The translations under genes were made by a program, and so were the position numbers. A stretch of DNA of 64,000 bases, from contig VZSR01003282.1 of the NCBI GenBank assembly GCA_013398615.1, positions 1,387,986 to 1,451,985 of the forward strand, read 5' to 3'. Positions 55,089 through 64,000 of this stretch are shown piece after piece. This DNA comes from Brachypodius melanocephalos. Taxonomy: Eukaryota; Chordata; Aves; Passeriformes; Pycnonotidae. Position 1 is the stretch's first letter. Each line of letters begins with the position of its first letter. The notes under the pieces are model-generated. The model did no database searches, was not told the origin of the DNA, and saw nothing but the letters and a program-made list of their open reading frames with translations.

Positions 55089-56384
55089 AAATTAAATAAA
55101 AATTTTAAAAATCTTCACTTCCACTTTGAGTGGATCCTGACAGATTTTTCCTGGTATTACAAAAAGCTGCTCCACTCCTGAATGTCACAAATAGCTGTGC
55201 TCTGCCTGGCCTGCACCGGGGGCTTGCTGTGCATAAAACCATCATCCTCACCACCATCTGGGTGCTTTCATTTTTGAGCAAAAAAAGCTTTTGTGTGGAT
55301 AAAACCAATCCTTGAACGAGTGGAAAGTTTTGATGCCTGCACTAAACCCCCCTGAGAGGCTTTTCCCCGCTCTGCTGTATGAACATCAACCCCAGGAGAA
55401 AAGGAGGACAACAACAACAACAACTCCATAACTTTAACATCGCATTTCCAATCTCCCAAACTTTCTGAAAAACACCCTGAGAGATTCCAGCACCAACCCC
55501 AATGAGAGCAGGGAGGATTTTGCAGGCTCGTTAAAGCCTGGCCTGCAGGGGCTGGAATGGGATTTCCATAGGGGAAAAACAGCCTGGGGGGAGCGCTGGG
55601 ATTTACAGAAATTCCTGCAGGGGAAAGGGTTCCTTTGGATGCAAAATAAAACAGGAACAGGGAGCAGAGTCTAACTCGGATATGGCTGAACCTGCGCTTC
55701 CAAAAACACTCCCCAAACCCGGCGGTAAATGTTGGGTTTGTGGCAGCTGGAGGATTTTCACACATGGATCCATCCCGAGATCAAACCAGGGGAAATCAGC
55801 TGCAGAGGAGAGGAAGCTGGAAATGGAAAGTGGAAAAAACCCACCGAACAACAACATTTAAATAGCATTTAAATAGCATTTAAATGCTCCTGAAGTCAGC
55901 CCAGAATAATTGCATTTATTCATTTGATGGCAGCGCTGTCCCCAAAGTGCCACCCACATCCCTCCATCCCCATCCCGCCCTGCTCCTGGGCACCCCAGGG
56001 TCCTCCTTCCCTGGAGCTGCCGCGGGGTTGGAGGCAGCTCTTGGATCTCTCCGCTGTTCCCAGGGGGAGCAGAATTCCCCTCTGCATTCCCAGCCCTGTC
56101 CTCTGCTCTCTTTGGGGACCCGACGTGGTGACCTCAGTGTCCAATCTCAGCACCCTCACAGCTCTTTAAAGCCTTGACAATCCGGGGCTCGTTAAATGTC
56201 GAGTTTTCTTTATTATTATTTTTTTTTGTGTGTTAAATTCTCCAGGTTTTGGTTGTTTTTTTTTTTTTGAAGTGAGTAATCTTGAAGACCTCCCAGACTC
56301 GCAGTGCTGCCATGGGAATCACAGATTGAATACCAAATCAAAGGAGGGATCCTCAAGTGTTGGATTTGTCTTCAAATGAGAAGA

Positions 56385-56495
56385 AATTTGGGTGGGGAGA
56401 GACCTTAAAGCCCATTTTTCCAATGGGCAGGGACACCTCCACCATCCCAGAGTGCTCCAAGCCCTGTCCAACCCAACCTTGTCTTACCCTGGCAG
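56385..56495 (-). mobile_element. CR1 3' fragment, antisense
   Basis: TGGGTGGGGAGAGACCTTAA, CAGGGACACCTCCACCATCC and CAAGCCCTGTCCAACCCAAC. Confidence 0.75.
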
Positions 56496-56711
56496 AATTT
56501 CCTGAAATAATTGTGGTTTTCGGTAAGGGAGGGCAACCTCTGCTGAGCTCAGTGGCAGCTTCCCATCGCCTCCGAGGGAACAGGGACTTCATCCATCCCT
56601 TTTTTGGAATGGCTGGGCTTGGCTGGACACTGAGGACAGCACGAGGAGCTCCTCGGGGATGCGTCAAACACAGGGAAGACTGAGGGGAAAGATTCCCTTG
56701 GGACTGTGCTT

Positions 56712-56850
56712 GGCTTGTTTAGGTTGGAAAAGACCTTTAAGGTCATTAAATCCAGCCATGAAGTGGAACTGAGGCCACGTCCTGGAATGCCACACCTGCA
56801 TCTCTTGGGAATCCCTCCCATGGGATACGACCCCAGGAGGTGCCCCCAAA
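56712..56850 (-). mobile_element. CR1 3' fragment, antisense
   Basis: TTGTTTAGGTTGGAAAAGAC and CTTTAAGGTCATTAAATCCA, the reverse complement of a CR1 end of another subfamily. Confidence 0.6.
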
Positions 56851-56875
56851 ATTCATGTATTTTATATTTTATATC

Positions 56876-57515
56876 AATAAATTAATATATTTCTATATCA
56901 AATGTGCTTATGTGGTATAAATTGTATACATTGTTTCACTGAAATATGGTTTATATATTTATATAGAATGTGCTGTGTTTTTGGAGATATTTATATGTTG
57001 TTATAGGTGAACATTTAATTGTATTATGATGGAACTGTACGTATATTATTGATATTAATTTCTCTTAATACGGGCAGAGCTCTAAGGCCGAGCTCCACAT
57101 CACTCACCTCTCCCAGGAACCACCTGGACAGGCTCCAGAAATTCAGATTTGGATGCACAGGGTGGGATTGTTGAGGTGTCTGCAGGCCCATGAGCTGGAC
57201 TGGAATAAATTCCTTTATTTCTATATTTAATGTGTTTATGTGGTGTATATATTATGCACATTGTTTCATTGAAATATGATTTATATATTTATACAGAGTG
57301 TGCTGTGGTTTTGGAGATATTTACATCATTATAGATGAAAATTTAATTATATTATGATGGAACTGTAAGTGTTTATATTCATTATATATTAATATTATTA
57401 ATATTAATATATTGATATTAATTTCTCGTAATATGGGGAGCGCTGCAATGCTGAGCCCCACAGCATTCACCCCTCCCAGGAACCACCTGGACATGCTCCA
57501 AAAATTCAGATATTC
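56876..57515. repeat. Tandem duplication, two AT-rich units of about 330-360 bp
   Basis: The first copy (about 56,876-57,160) and second (about 57,203-57,515) share TTGTTTCACTGAAATATGGT (CATT in copy two), TTTATATATTTATA, GTGCTGTG, TTTTGGAGATATTTA, TTATGATGGAACTGTA, GATATTAATTTCTC and CCCAGGAACCACCTGGACA. The offset grows from 328 to 363 because copy two has extra TAATATTA units. Confidence 0.85.
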
Positions 57516-58591
57516 CCACAGGCTGAAAAGGCAGGATTGCCCTGGCCAAGGCTCAACCACACTGGATAAATCCCTCCTGCTTTTTGGGAAAGCCTGGCAA
57601 GGAAAACTCGCTTTTTTTGTGTGTTAAAAATGCGATTTTCTCAGGATTTCTACAGAGCCTTCCCTCTCCAGGGCCGTCACTCTGCACCCTGACAGAGGCT
57701 GAGTGAAAGGCTCTAATCAGCGCTAATTATTCCCTCTGACATCCTCAATATTGAGACATCTCCGCAGCCTGAAATCATTCCCACAAATCTGTTGGTGGCA
57801 CCTCAGCCTCGGGAAATCTTCCAGAGCTTTAGGCTCCTGGAATAGCGGGATTTGATGTTCCAGGGATGCTGCTGGGAAGTTTGGATTCCACTTGAATTTT
57901 ACCTTATTTCCTCTGGAATTATTTCCCATGATAATCCAACATATTAACGTGGAATTTGGGCTCCTGGAATAACGGGATTTAATTTTCCTTGGATTCCAGG
58001 GGGTTTTTGCAGCCTCGTGCTGGGAATTTTGGTTTCCACCTGAATTTTATCCGGTTTCTCTGCAGTTATTTCCCATAATGGTCCAGAGCTTTACGATTTG
58101 AAATTTGAGGCAGCGCCCCAATTGTTTGGAAAAGCGAGCGTTGTGTTAATTGAGCATAAATGTTCTGTGTTTTCAGAACTGCCAAAATATTGGGATTTCT
58201 TTGTTATTTTATGGATTGAGAAGTGGCAGCAAAGAGGGGAAATGCTTGCCTGGGGCTGGCCATTCAATGGGAGAATAAAAATTGACAGTGGCACAGTCAG
58301 GTCAGGCCAGGGAAACAGGAACACACTGTCAGCCCTGGGAATTTGGGAATTTGGGACACCAGAGCCCACACCGGGAATTTGGGGATTTGGGACACCAGAC
58401 CCCACATGGTGTTTGTGTTCCCGAAGTGCCCGTGCTGAGCTCTCTGCCTTGGGGATTTATTCAAAACCCCCCAAAAAGTCAGGATATTCCCAGCTTTCAG
58501 CTGGGAAGATTAAAAACGCTGAAGGTTAAACCAATGGAAAATTGTGGCAATACCCACAGTGGGAATCTCGTGTGGAATTACAGGTTGGTTT

Positions 58592-58809
58592 TGAAGAATT
58601 TGAGTTTTTAAGAATTCAGGTTTTTAAAAATTTGGGTTTTAAGAATTTGGGTTTTTTAAGAATTCAGGTTTTGAAGAATTTGGGGTTTTAACAATTTGAG
58701 TTTTTTTAGAATTTTGGTTTTTAAGAATTTAGCTTTTTAAGAATCCAAGTTTTTAAGAATTCAATTTTAAAAAGAATTTGGGTTTTTAAGAGTTTGAGTT
58801 TCTAAGAAT

Positions 58810-58844
<35 letters not shown>

Positions 58845-58920
58845 ATTGGGTTTTTAAGAATTCATTTTTTAAAAGAATTTGTTTTTTTCAGGATTCAGTT
58901 TTTTACGAATTCGGGTTCTT
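58592..58920. repeat. Degenerate 15-17-bp repeat (GAATTTGGGTTTTTAA) with a T29 run
   Basis: About 18 irregular units of AAGAATT(T/C)(G/A)GGTTTTT, interrupted by about 29 T near 58,812-58,840. Confidence 0.9.
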
Positions 58921-61112
58921 AAAGAATCCATTTCCCCTCTCCTCTGGCACTCCCCTGGGGAAGCAGAGCCGGAGATTTTTGGCAGCGCTGCCTCCCTTCC
59001 CACCCTCCCCAAAGCCATCAGCGCCCACCCGGAGGTCATGGAGGTGCTCATGGATCACGGGATGCTCACTGGGACAACTCCAAAGAGCTCCACAAGCCGT
59101 GATCCCAAAAAATGCAGGGCTTTGGACACCTGTAACCCCACAGAGCAGCTGGCACAGGCAGCTCACAAATTTATTTTTTTATTTTTACCCACACAAAAAC
59201 ACCCCCAGGTATTCCAGGGCAGAGCCAGAGTGACTCCATCACCTTTAAAACGCCCGGAATTCCCAAATTCCCGGGAAGAACCGCGGCTGGTGGAGCATCC
59301 TGCCAGCGCAGGAAACCATGGCAACAACGCTTGTAAGCATTTCTGGCCTGGTTAATTTGGCCTAAACACTTTACAGCCTTTTTTTGTTGTTGTTGTTAAA
59401 TACCTTCCAGCTATTTTCATATTTCCATTTCTCCGTGGGTTTTAACAGGCTGGGATCTTTGTCCCTGCCCGAAATCGCAGCGTTACGCGGCAACTCTTGG
59501 ACATTCCTCCCAAAAATTCCCGGGATGGAAAAGAGCTTGGCGCACCAGAGGTGATGCCTTGACATTTTTAAACCTTTTTTTTTTTAAAAAACCTTTGAGC
59601 TTTAAGCTCAGGCTAAGACAGGGAACAGACAGAGGAGGAGTCGAGGCTTCGTTTTTCTGGGCGCCCCCCTCCCTCCTCACTCAAATGGAGTAATTATCGT
59701 CATTAAAGGAAGAGCAGGAAAGCTCAGCCAGCCAAGAGGGAGATGCTTTTTGACTTTTTTTTTTTTTTAAAGATTACCCTCAAGAGCAAGAGAGCCCATT
59801 TAATTCCCGGTGTAATGACTCTCCAGCATCCCCAATTCTCCCATTTCCAGGCGCATTTTCGCTGCCTGATCTCCTCGGGATTGCTGGGAAGGTTCCTCAG
59901 GTACCGGGCTGAATGTCAGCCGTAAAAGCTTAATAAGTGACACGCTTTTACATTTTATTTTTTTTTTTTTTCGGTGCAATCGAATCTAAAAGCTTCCACT
60001 CAGTTCAAATTACCAGAGGTAATTTCAACACAGCTGTCAAGGCTTGCTTTTTTTATTATTATTTAATTTTTTTTTTTTTTTGCCTTTCCTCCTAGAAATG
60101 GGAGTTTTTCCTGAAGTGCTTTTTACGTTTCTGGGGTGATTTCTTTGTGTGCAGCCTCACATTTCTGCTGGGAGGGTGATTTTTGGGGGGGTTTTTTGGT
60201 GCTTCTGTCACATCCCTGCTGGTGGAAATGATCCTCCGAGTTCAGACTGGGGAAATGATCTCGGGGAAAATAAAAAAAAAATCTTGGGGGAAAATAAAAA
60301 ATCGTGGGGGAAATAAAATAAAAAAAATTTGAGGGGTTTAGGTCCTTAAACTCTGACCTCTAGATCTGATTTTTGGGTTGGGTTGGGGTGGGTTTTTTGT
60401 TTGTTTTCTGGCCAAAAGAGATTTTCCCAGGAAAGCAGCGCTCCTTTTGGTAAGGGTTTGATGGATCCAGCAATTCAGGGCACAGGAATTGTGTGGAAGC
60501 CTCTGCTGGGCTTCCCCTCTGGAGGATCCCACAAAAAAACCCAAAGCATCAAATAATCCTCCTTAAAATGGTGACAAAAACAACTTTTGGGGATTTAAAA
60601 GGGATTTTTTTTTTTCTCCATCTTGATGCACCTGATCCTCCAAACTGGGGACACGTCAGCCCAGAACTTCATCCCCGTTTTTTAATGACCTTGGTGCTTG
60701 ATTGTGTTAATTTTTAATTTTTTTTTTAATTTAGGGGGGTTTTTTTTATTGTTTTTTTTTTTTTTTGGTTTTTTTTTGTTTTTTTTTAATCTTGCACTCC
60801 AAGGCAGCTCCTGGGTGCTCAAATTCCCCTCTGGGATTGTTCCAGCCCCTAAAGGATGGGAGAGTCAAAATTTGGCTCTGCACAGACTCCAAACCTCGAG
60901 GCTTTTGCATCATCCTGAAATCTGAAATCCTATGAAGGCTCCTCTCCTCTTCCTAGGGAATGAAAAAGAATTTGTAAGGTGGAATGGCTGGAATTCAATG
61001 GAAAACACCTAAAGGGATGTAAAAAAAAAGGGATTTTCTTCTTAGGGCAGGGAAATCCTGACTTTGATCCCAGTCCTGCCTGTGGGAAGTGAATTCCTGG
61101 TGCTCCAACTTC

Positions 61113-61282
61113 TCCTGAAATGGGAAAGGAATAGGGAAAAGGGAAAAAGGAAAAAGGGAAGAAGGAAAAAGGGAAAAAGCAAAAGGGAAAAGGGAAAAGG
61201 AAAAAGGAAAAGGGAAAAGGGGAACAAGGAAAAGGGAAAAAGGAAAAAGGTAAAAGGAAAAAGGAAAAAGGAAAAAGGAAAG
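61113..61282. repeat. Second purine tract (GGGAAAAA units)
   Basis: About 170 bp of nearly pure A/G on the plus strand, built from GGGAAAAAGGAAAAA-like units. Confidence 0.9.
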
Positions 61283-62199
61283 TGCTGCCCTCCATGGGAT
61301 CAAACCCATCACAAATCCCAAACCGTGTCCAGGTGAGAATTTTTTCCCCGCTGTGGAAGAAGAACAGAAAGACACAAAGGTATTGAAAATTTTGATGAAA
61401 ATGAACATCGAAGCAGGGAAAAGAGGGAAGGAAGATGATTGCCCATATTTAGGGAGGAGGAAGTGGAAGAGCTCCTTGGAAAGATCCAACCTGGAAGGGA
61501 GAAGCTCCCACTGAGAGCCCAAAACCCCAGGGAGAATTCATTCCAGGGAATTGAGGTTTGATTCCAGCAGGAATGCTCTGAGCACAGCACCCCCTGTGCC
61601 TGTGCCAGCAGGATATTGTTGATTATTAATATTTTATACCCCATCTTTATAACCAAAGCTCTTCCTCCCAGCAGGAAACCCAAACATCTTTAATTTACGT
61701 GGGAAGGAAAGAGAGAAAATGGGAATTCTGCTGGGTTTTCCTGGAGTTTTTTTTTCCCCCCCAGCAGGAGTTCAGGAGTTGTCCCCTGCACTCACCTGCC
61801 TTGGGAATGACAAACTGGTGATTAAGATTATTTCTAAAAATAGAAACCCAGGCATCCATGCTGTCAGGTGGATGATGCCTGGGATTTGCACGGTTTGACA
61901 CAAAAATGACAGAGCTGAGGATTCAAAACTTCCCAGTTTTCTTTTTCTTCTGCTCATTGATTTCAATTTTTTTTTCCTCTTCACCTTTTAAATTTTTTTT
62001 TTCCCCTGCAATGGAAAAAAACCCCACAACTGATCGATCACCAAAACCAAAAAATCTCCAAAGCACAATTTCTGCTCTTATTTTAATTTTTGGGAGAGCA
62101 ATTTTTTTTTTTTTTTGGAGAAGTTAAGGAGAAGTTCCCAAACACCTGTGCCAGCAAAAAACCAGGAGAGATTTAAAAAAGAAACTAAAAATTAATTTA

Positions 62200-62405
62200 A
62201 AAATAAATTTTAATATTTTTAACAAATTAAAAATAAGAGCATGGATAGAAACTTTCCATTTGTTTTAAAAGAAATTTCAATATTTTTAATAAATCAAAAA
62301 TGAGAGCATGAATAGAAACTTTCCATTTATTTTAAAATACATTTTAATATTTTTTGATAAATTAAAAATAAGAGCATGAATAGAAACTTTCAATCTATTT
62401 AAGAT
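62200..62405. repeat. Three tandem AT-rich units of 67-68 bp
   Basis: The marker AGAGCATGAATAGAAACTTT recurs at 62,236, 62,303 and 62,371 within TTTTAATATTTTT-rich units. Confidence 0.9.
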
Positions 62406-63120
62406 CAAAATAAGAGATCTGAATGGAATGTATGGAGAGGGAAAGGTCTTGAAAGGGTGGAAAAATTTCTTTCTCCAGGCTCTGTTGAGTTAGAGATTAA
62501 AATAAAAATTATTCAAAGGATCCAGGGAAATTTGGAAATTTAGCAGAAATTTCAGCTGTGCAGGAAGTGAACTTGAAAAAAAGAAAAAAAGCGTTTTCTA
62601 TAAAGTTTTGTTGGCCCTCAAATGAGAAAAATCAGAAGTTTGGAGGATTTGAGGGGCAAATGTTTATTTTTGTGTAAAAATAACAACGCTGAGAATTCCA
62701 GATTTAGCAAAGGGGGAAATAGAACAGGAATTGTACAGGGAAATTCTGGGAAATGAAGGGGAAGGAGTGGGAAAAGTGGAAGTGAGATGCAGGGAAGGGC
62801 AGATGGAGGCTGGGATCACTGTAATGGGATTAACAGGGATTAAACAATCCAGCAGAAATCTCATTTATTGCGCCCTGACCTCTGACCCGAGGTTAAACCC
62901 AGAGAAAATTCCCTCGGAGGGTTTTTTGGGAGCGATCCTGGATAGGATGGAAGGAATTCCTTCTCTTCCTGAGGGGCAGCAGGAGCAGGGATGAGCCTCA
63001 GACTCCTTGAAACAAAACAAAATTCAACCCCAAGCTCTGCTCAGCAACCAGAGGACCTCCCTGAGGCAGTTTGGGAAGAAATTTGGGATTTGTGAGGGAT
63101 GGGGACAGCTTTGGGATGGC

Positions 63121-63255
63121 AAAATATCCTCAAATATCCTCAAATTTCCTCAAATTTCCTCAAATTTCCTCAAATATCCTCAAATATCCTAAAATATCCT
63201 CAAATATCCTCGAATATCCTCAAATATCCTAAAATACCCCAAAATCTCCTAAAAT
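63121..63255. repeat. 10-bp tandem repeat (TCCTCAAATA), about 13 copies
   Basis: Units CAAATATCCT and CAAATTTCCT alternate in blocks, with a few A-for-C changes toward the right end. Confidence 0.95.
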
Positions 63256-63282
63256 CTCCTCTCCCCGGCTGCCTTGCACCTC

Positions 63283-63332
63283 TGGAGGGTGGCAGGAGGG
63301 TGAGGGTGGCAGGAGGGTGAGGATGGCAGGGA
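63283..63332. repeat. G-rich tandem repeat (GGTGGCAGGAGGGTGAG)
   Basis: About three 17-bp units, directly after the 10-bp repeat. GGG runs make it a possible quadruplex former. Confidence 0.8.
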
Positions 63333-63921
63333 GACCAACCAAAACCAGACCAGGCTCTTCCTGGTTTAATTTTAAGAAAAAAATTATTACTGCACAAAAA
63401 TGATTAATCCTGCTGAGCTGTAGGAATATGAATTTTTGGGATTGCTGTGTTTGGGGTTAAAGATTTAGGGAGCTGCATGAGGATCCGCAGGGTTTTTGTT
63501 TTAGGGGCGGCTCCTCCCGGGACAGCAGGCACGGATTGACTGGACCTCGTGGCAATAATTTGGGGGATTTTAACATTCTTTGGTTAATTTATGAGGAGGA
63601 TAGATGGAGCTCCAGGGAACTGCCCAGGGAAAGAGAGGAAGGGAAAAAAAATACAGGATTGAATTCAGGAATGTTTGTTTTGCCAGCAGAGATTTGCCGT
63701 CTGCAGGTGCAAAAAAAAAAGAAAAAAGAAACCTGGAATCCTTGGGGACAAAAGAAACCTGGAATTCCCATATAGTTCTCAGCGCCACTGGCACGTGGCT
63801 AAAACCTGAGAATTTTTAGGAATTAATTGTTATAATTTTGGAGCTGCCTTTGGAAACCTCCCGGGAATTCCGTCTCTTCCTGAGCGGCCCGAGTGGCCCG
63901 GGACTCCACGTTGATCCTCCT

Positions 63922-64000
63922 CTTAATAAAACCTCAGAGTTGAATAATTAAAACCTCAGAGCTTAATTAATAAAACCTCAGAGCTTAATTAATAAAACCT
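63922..64000. repeat. 26-bp tandem repeat running off the right edge
   Basis: Units TAATAAAACCTCAGAGCTTA plus ATTAAT, at least three copies and unfinished at the window end. Confidence 0.9.

Larger units (their letters stand above)
50800..64000. other. Gene-free right flank
   Basis: No exon of a known gene recognised over 13 kb. In human the region beyond RBM43 is a long gene-poor interval before RND3, which would fit. Contents: tandem duplications, minisatellites, homopolymers, CR1 tails and unique AT-rich stretches. Long open frames here follow GC-rich repeats. Confidence 0.6.

Overview
The window looks like avian, probably songbird, nuclear DNA. It holds four protein genes with vertebrate intron-exon structure, many CR1-type LINE 3' ends (truncated copies with the ATTCTATG/ATTCCATG-type tail), GC-rich CpG-island promoters and two runs of N. 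The gene order RIF1 - TNFAIP6 - NMI - RBM43 matches, in mirror image, the order I know from human 2q23.3. All four genes were recognised by translating exons that join in frame across consensus splice sites.

Layout. (1) About 1-8,350: the first nine coding exons of RIF1 on the minus strand, 386 codons, running off the left edge. Its CpG-island promoter (CCAAT and GC boxes) lies at about 7,640-8,350. (2) About 10,330-22,610: complete TNFAIP6 (TSG-6) on the minus strand, six coding exons and 275 residues, with a TATA-like box and an AP-1 site upstream. Its introns hold two large minisatellites. (3) 22,700-36,600: a gene-free stretch with CR1 copies, a perfect pentanucleotide satellite, purine tracts and a striking pair of 336-bp inverted arms about 98.5 percent identical. 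(4) 36,640-44,500: NMI on the plus strand, with a CpG island carrying an ISRE-like site, two likely 5'UTR exons and nine coding exons encoding a long coiled coil, two NID units and a truncated third. (5) 46,280-50,750: RBM43 on the plus strand, with a CpG island carrying a strong ISRE, a start codon that appears to sit exactly at an exon-intron border with a GC donor, then an RRM-like unit and a large terminal exon. (6) 50,800-64,000: no gene recognised; AT-rich tandem duplications, minisatellites, homopolymers and CR1 fragments.

Biology. TNFAIP6, NMI and RBM43 fit an inflammation and interferon neighbourhood. TNFAIP6 is a secreted hyaluronan-binding protein induced by TNF and IL-1, and NMI is an interferon-induced NID protein. 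RBM43 carries a closely similar RRM/NID-like unit. NMI and RBM43 share more than protein similarity: their RRM/NID units are cut by a phase-1 intron at the same place, both promoters carry ISRE-like motifs, and each gene seems to use one GC-AG intron. The most interesting reading of the window is that NMI and RBM43 are tandem relatives built from a repeated two-exon cassette under shared interferon control. RIF1, a DNA-repair and replication-timing factor, is a housekeeping neighbour.
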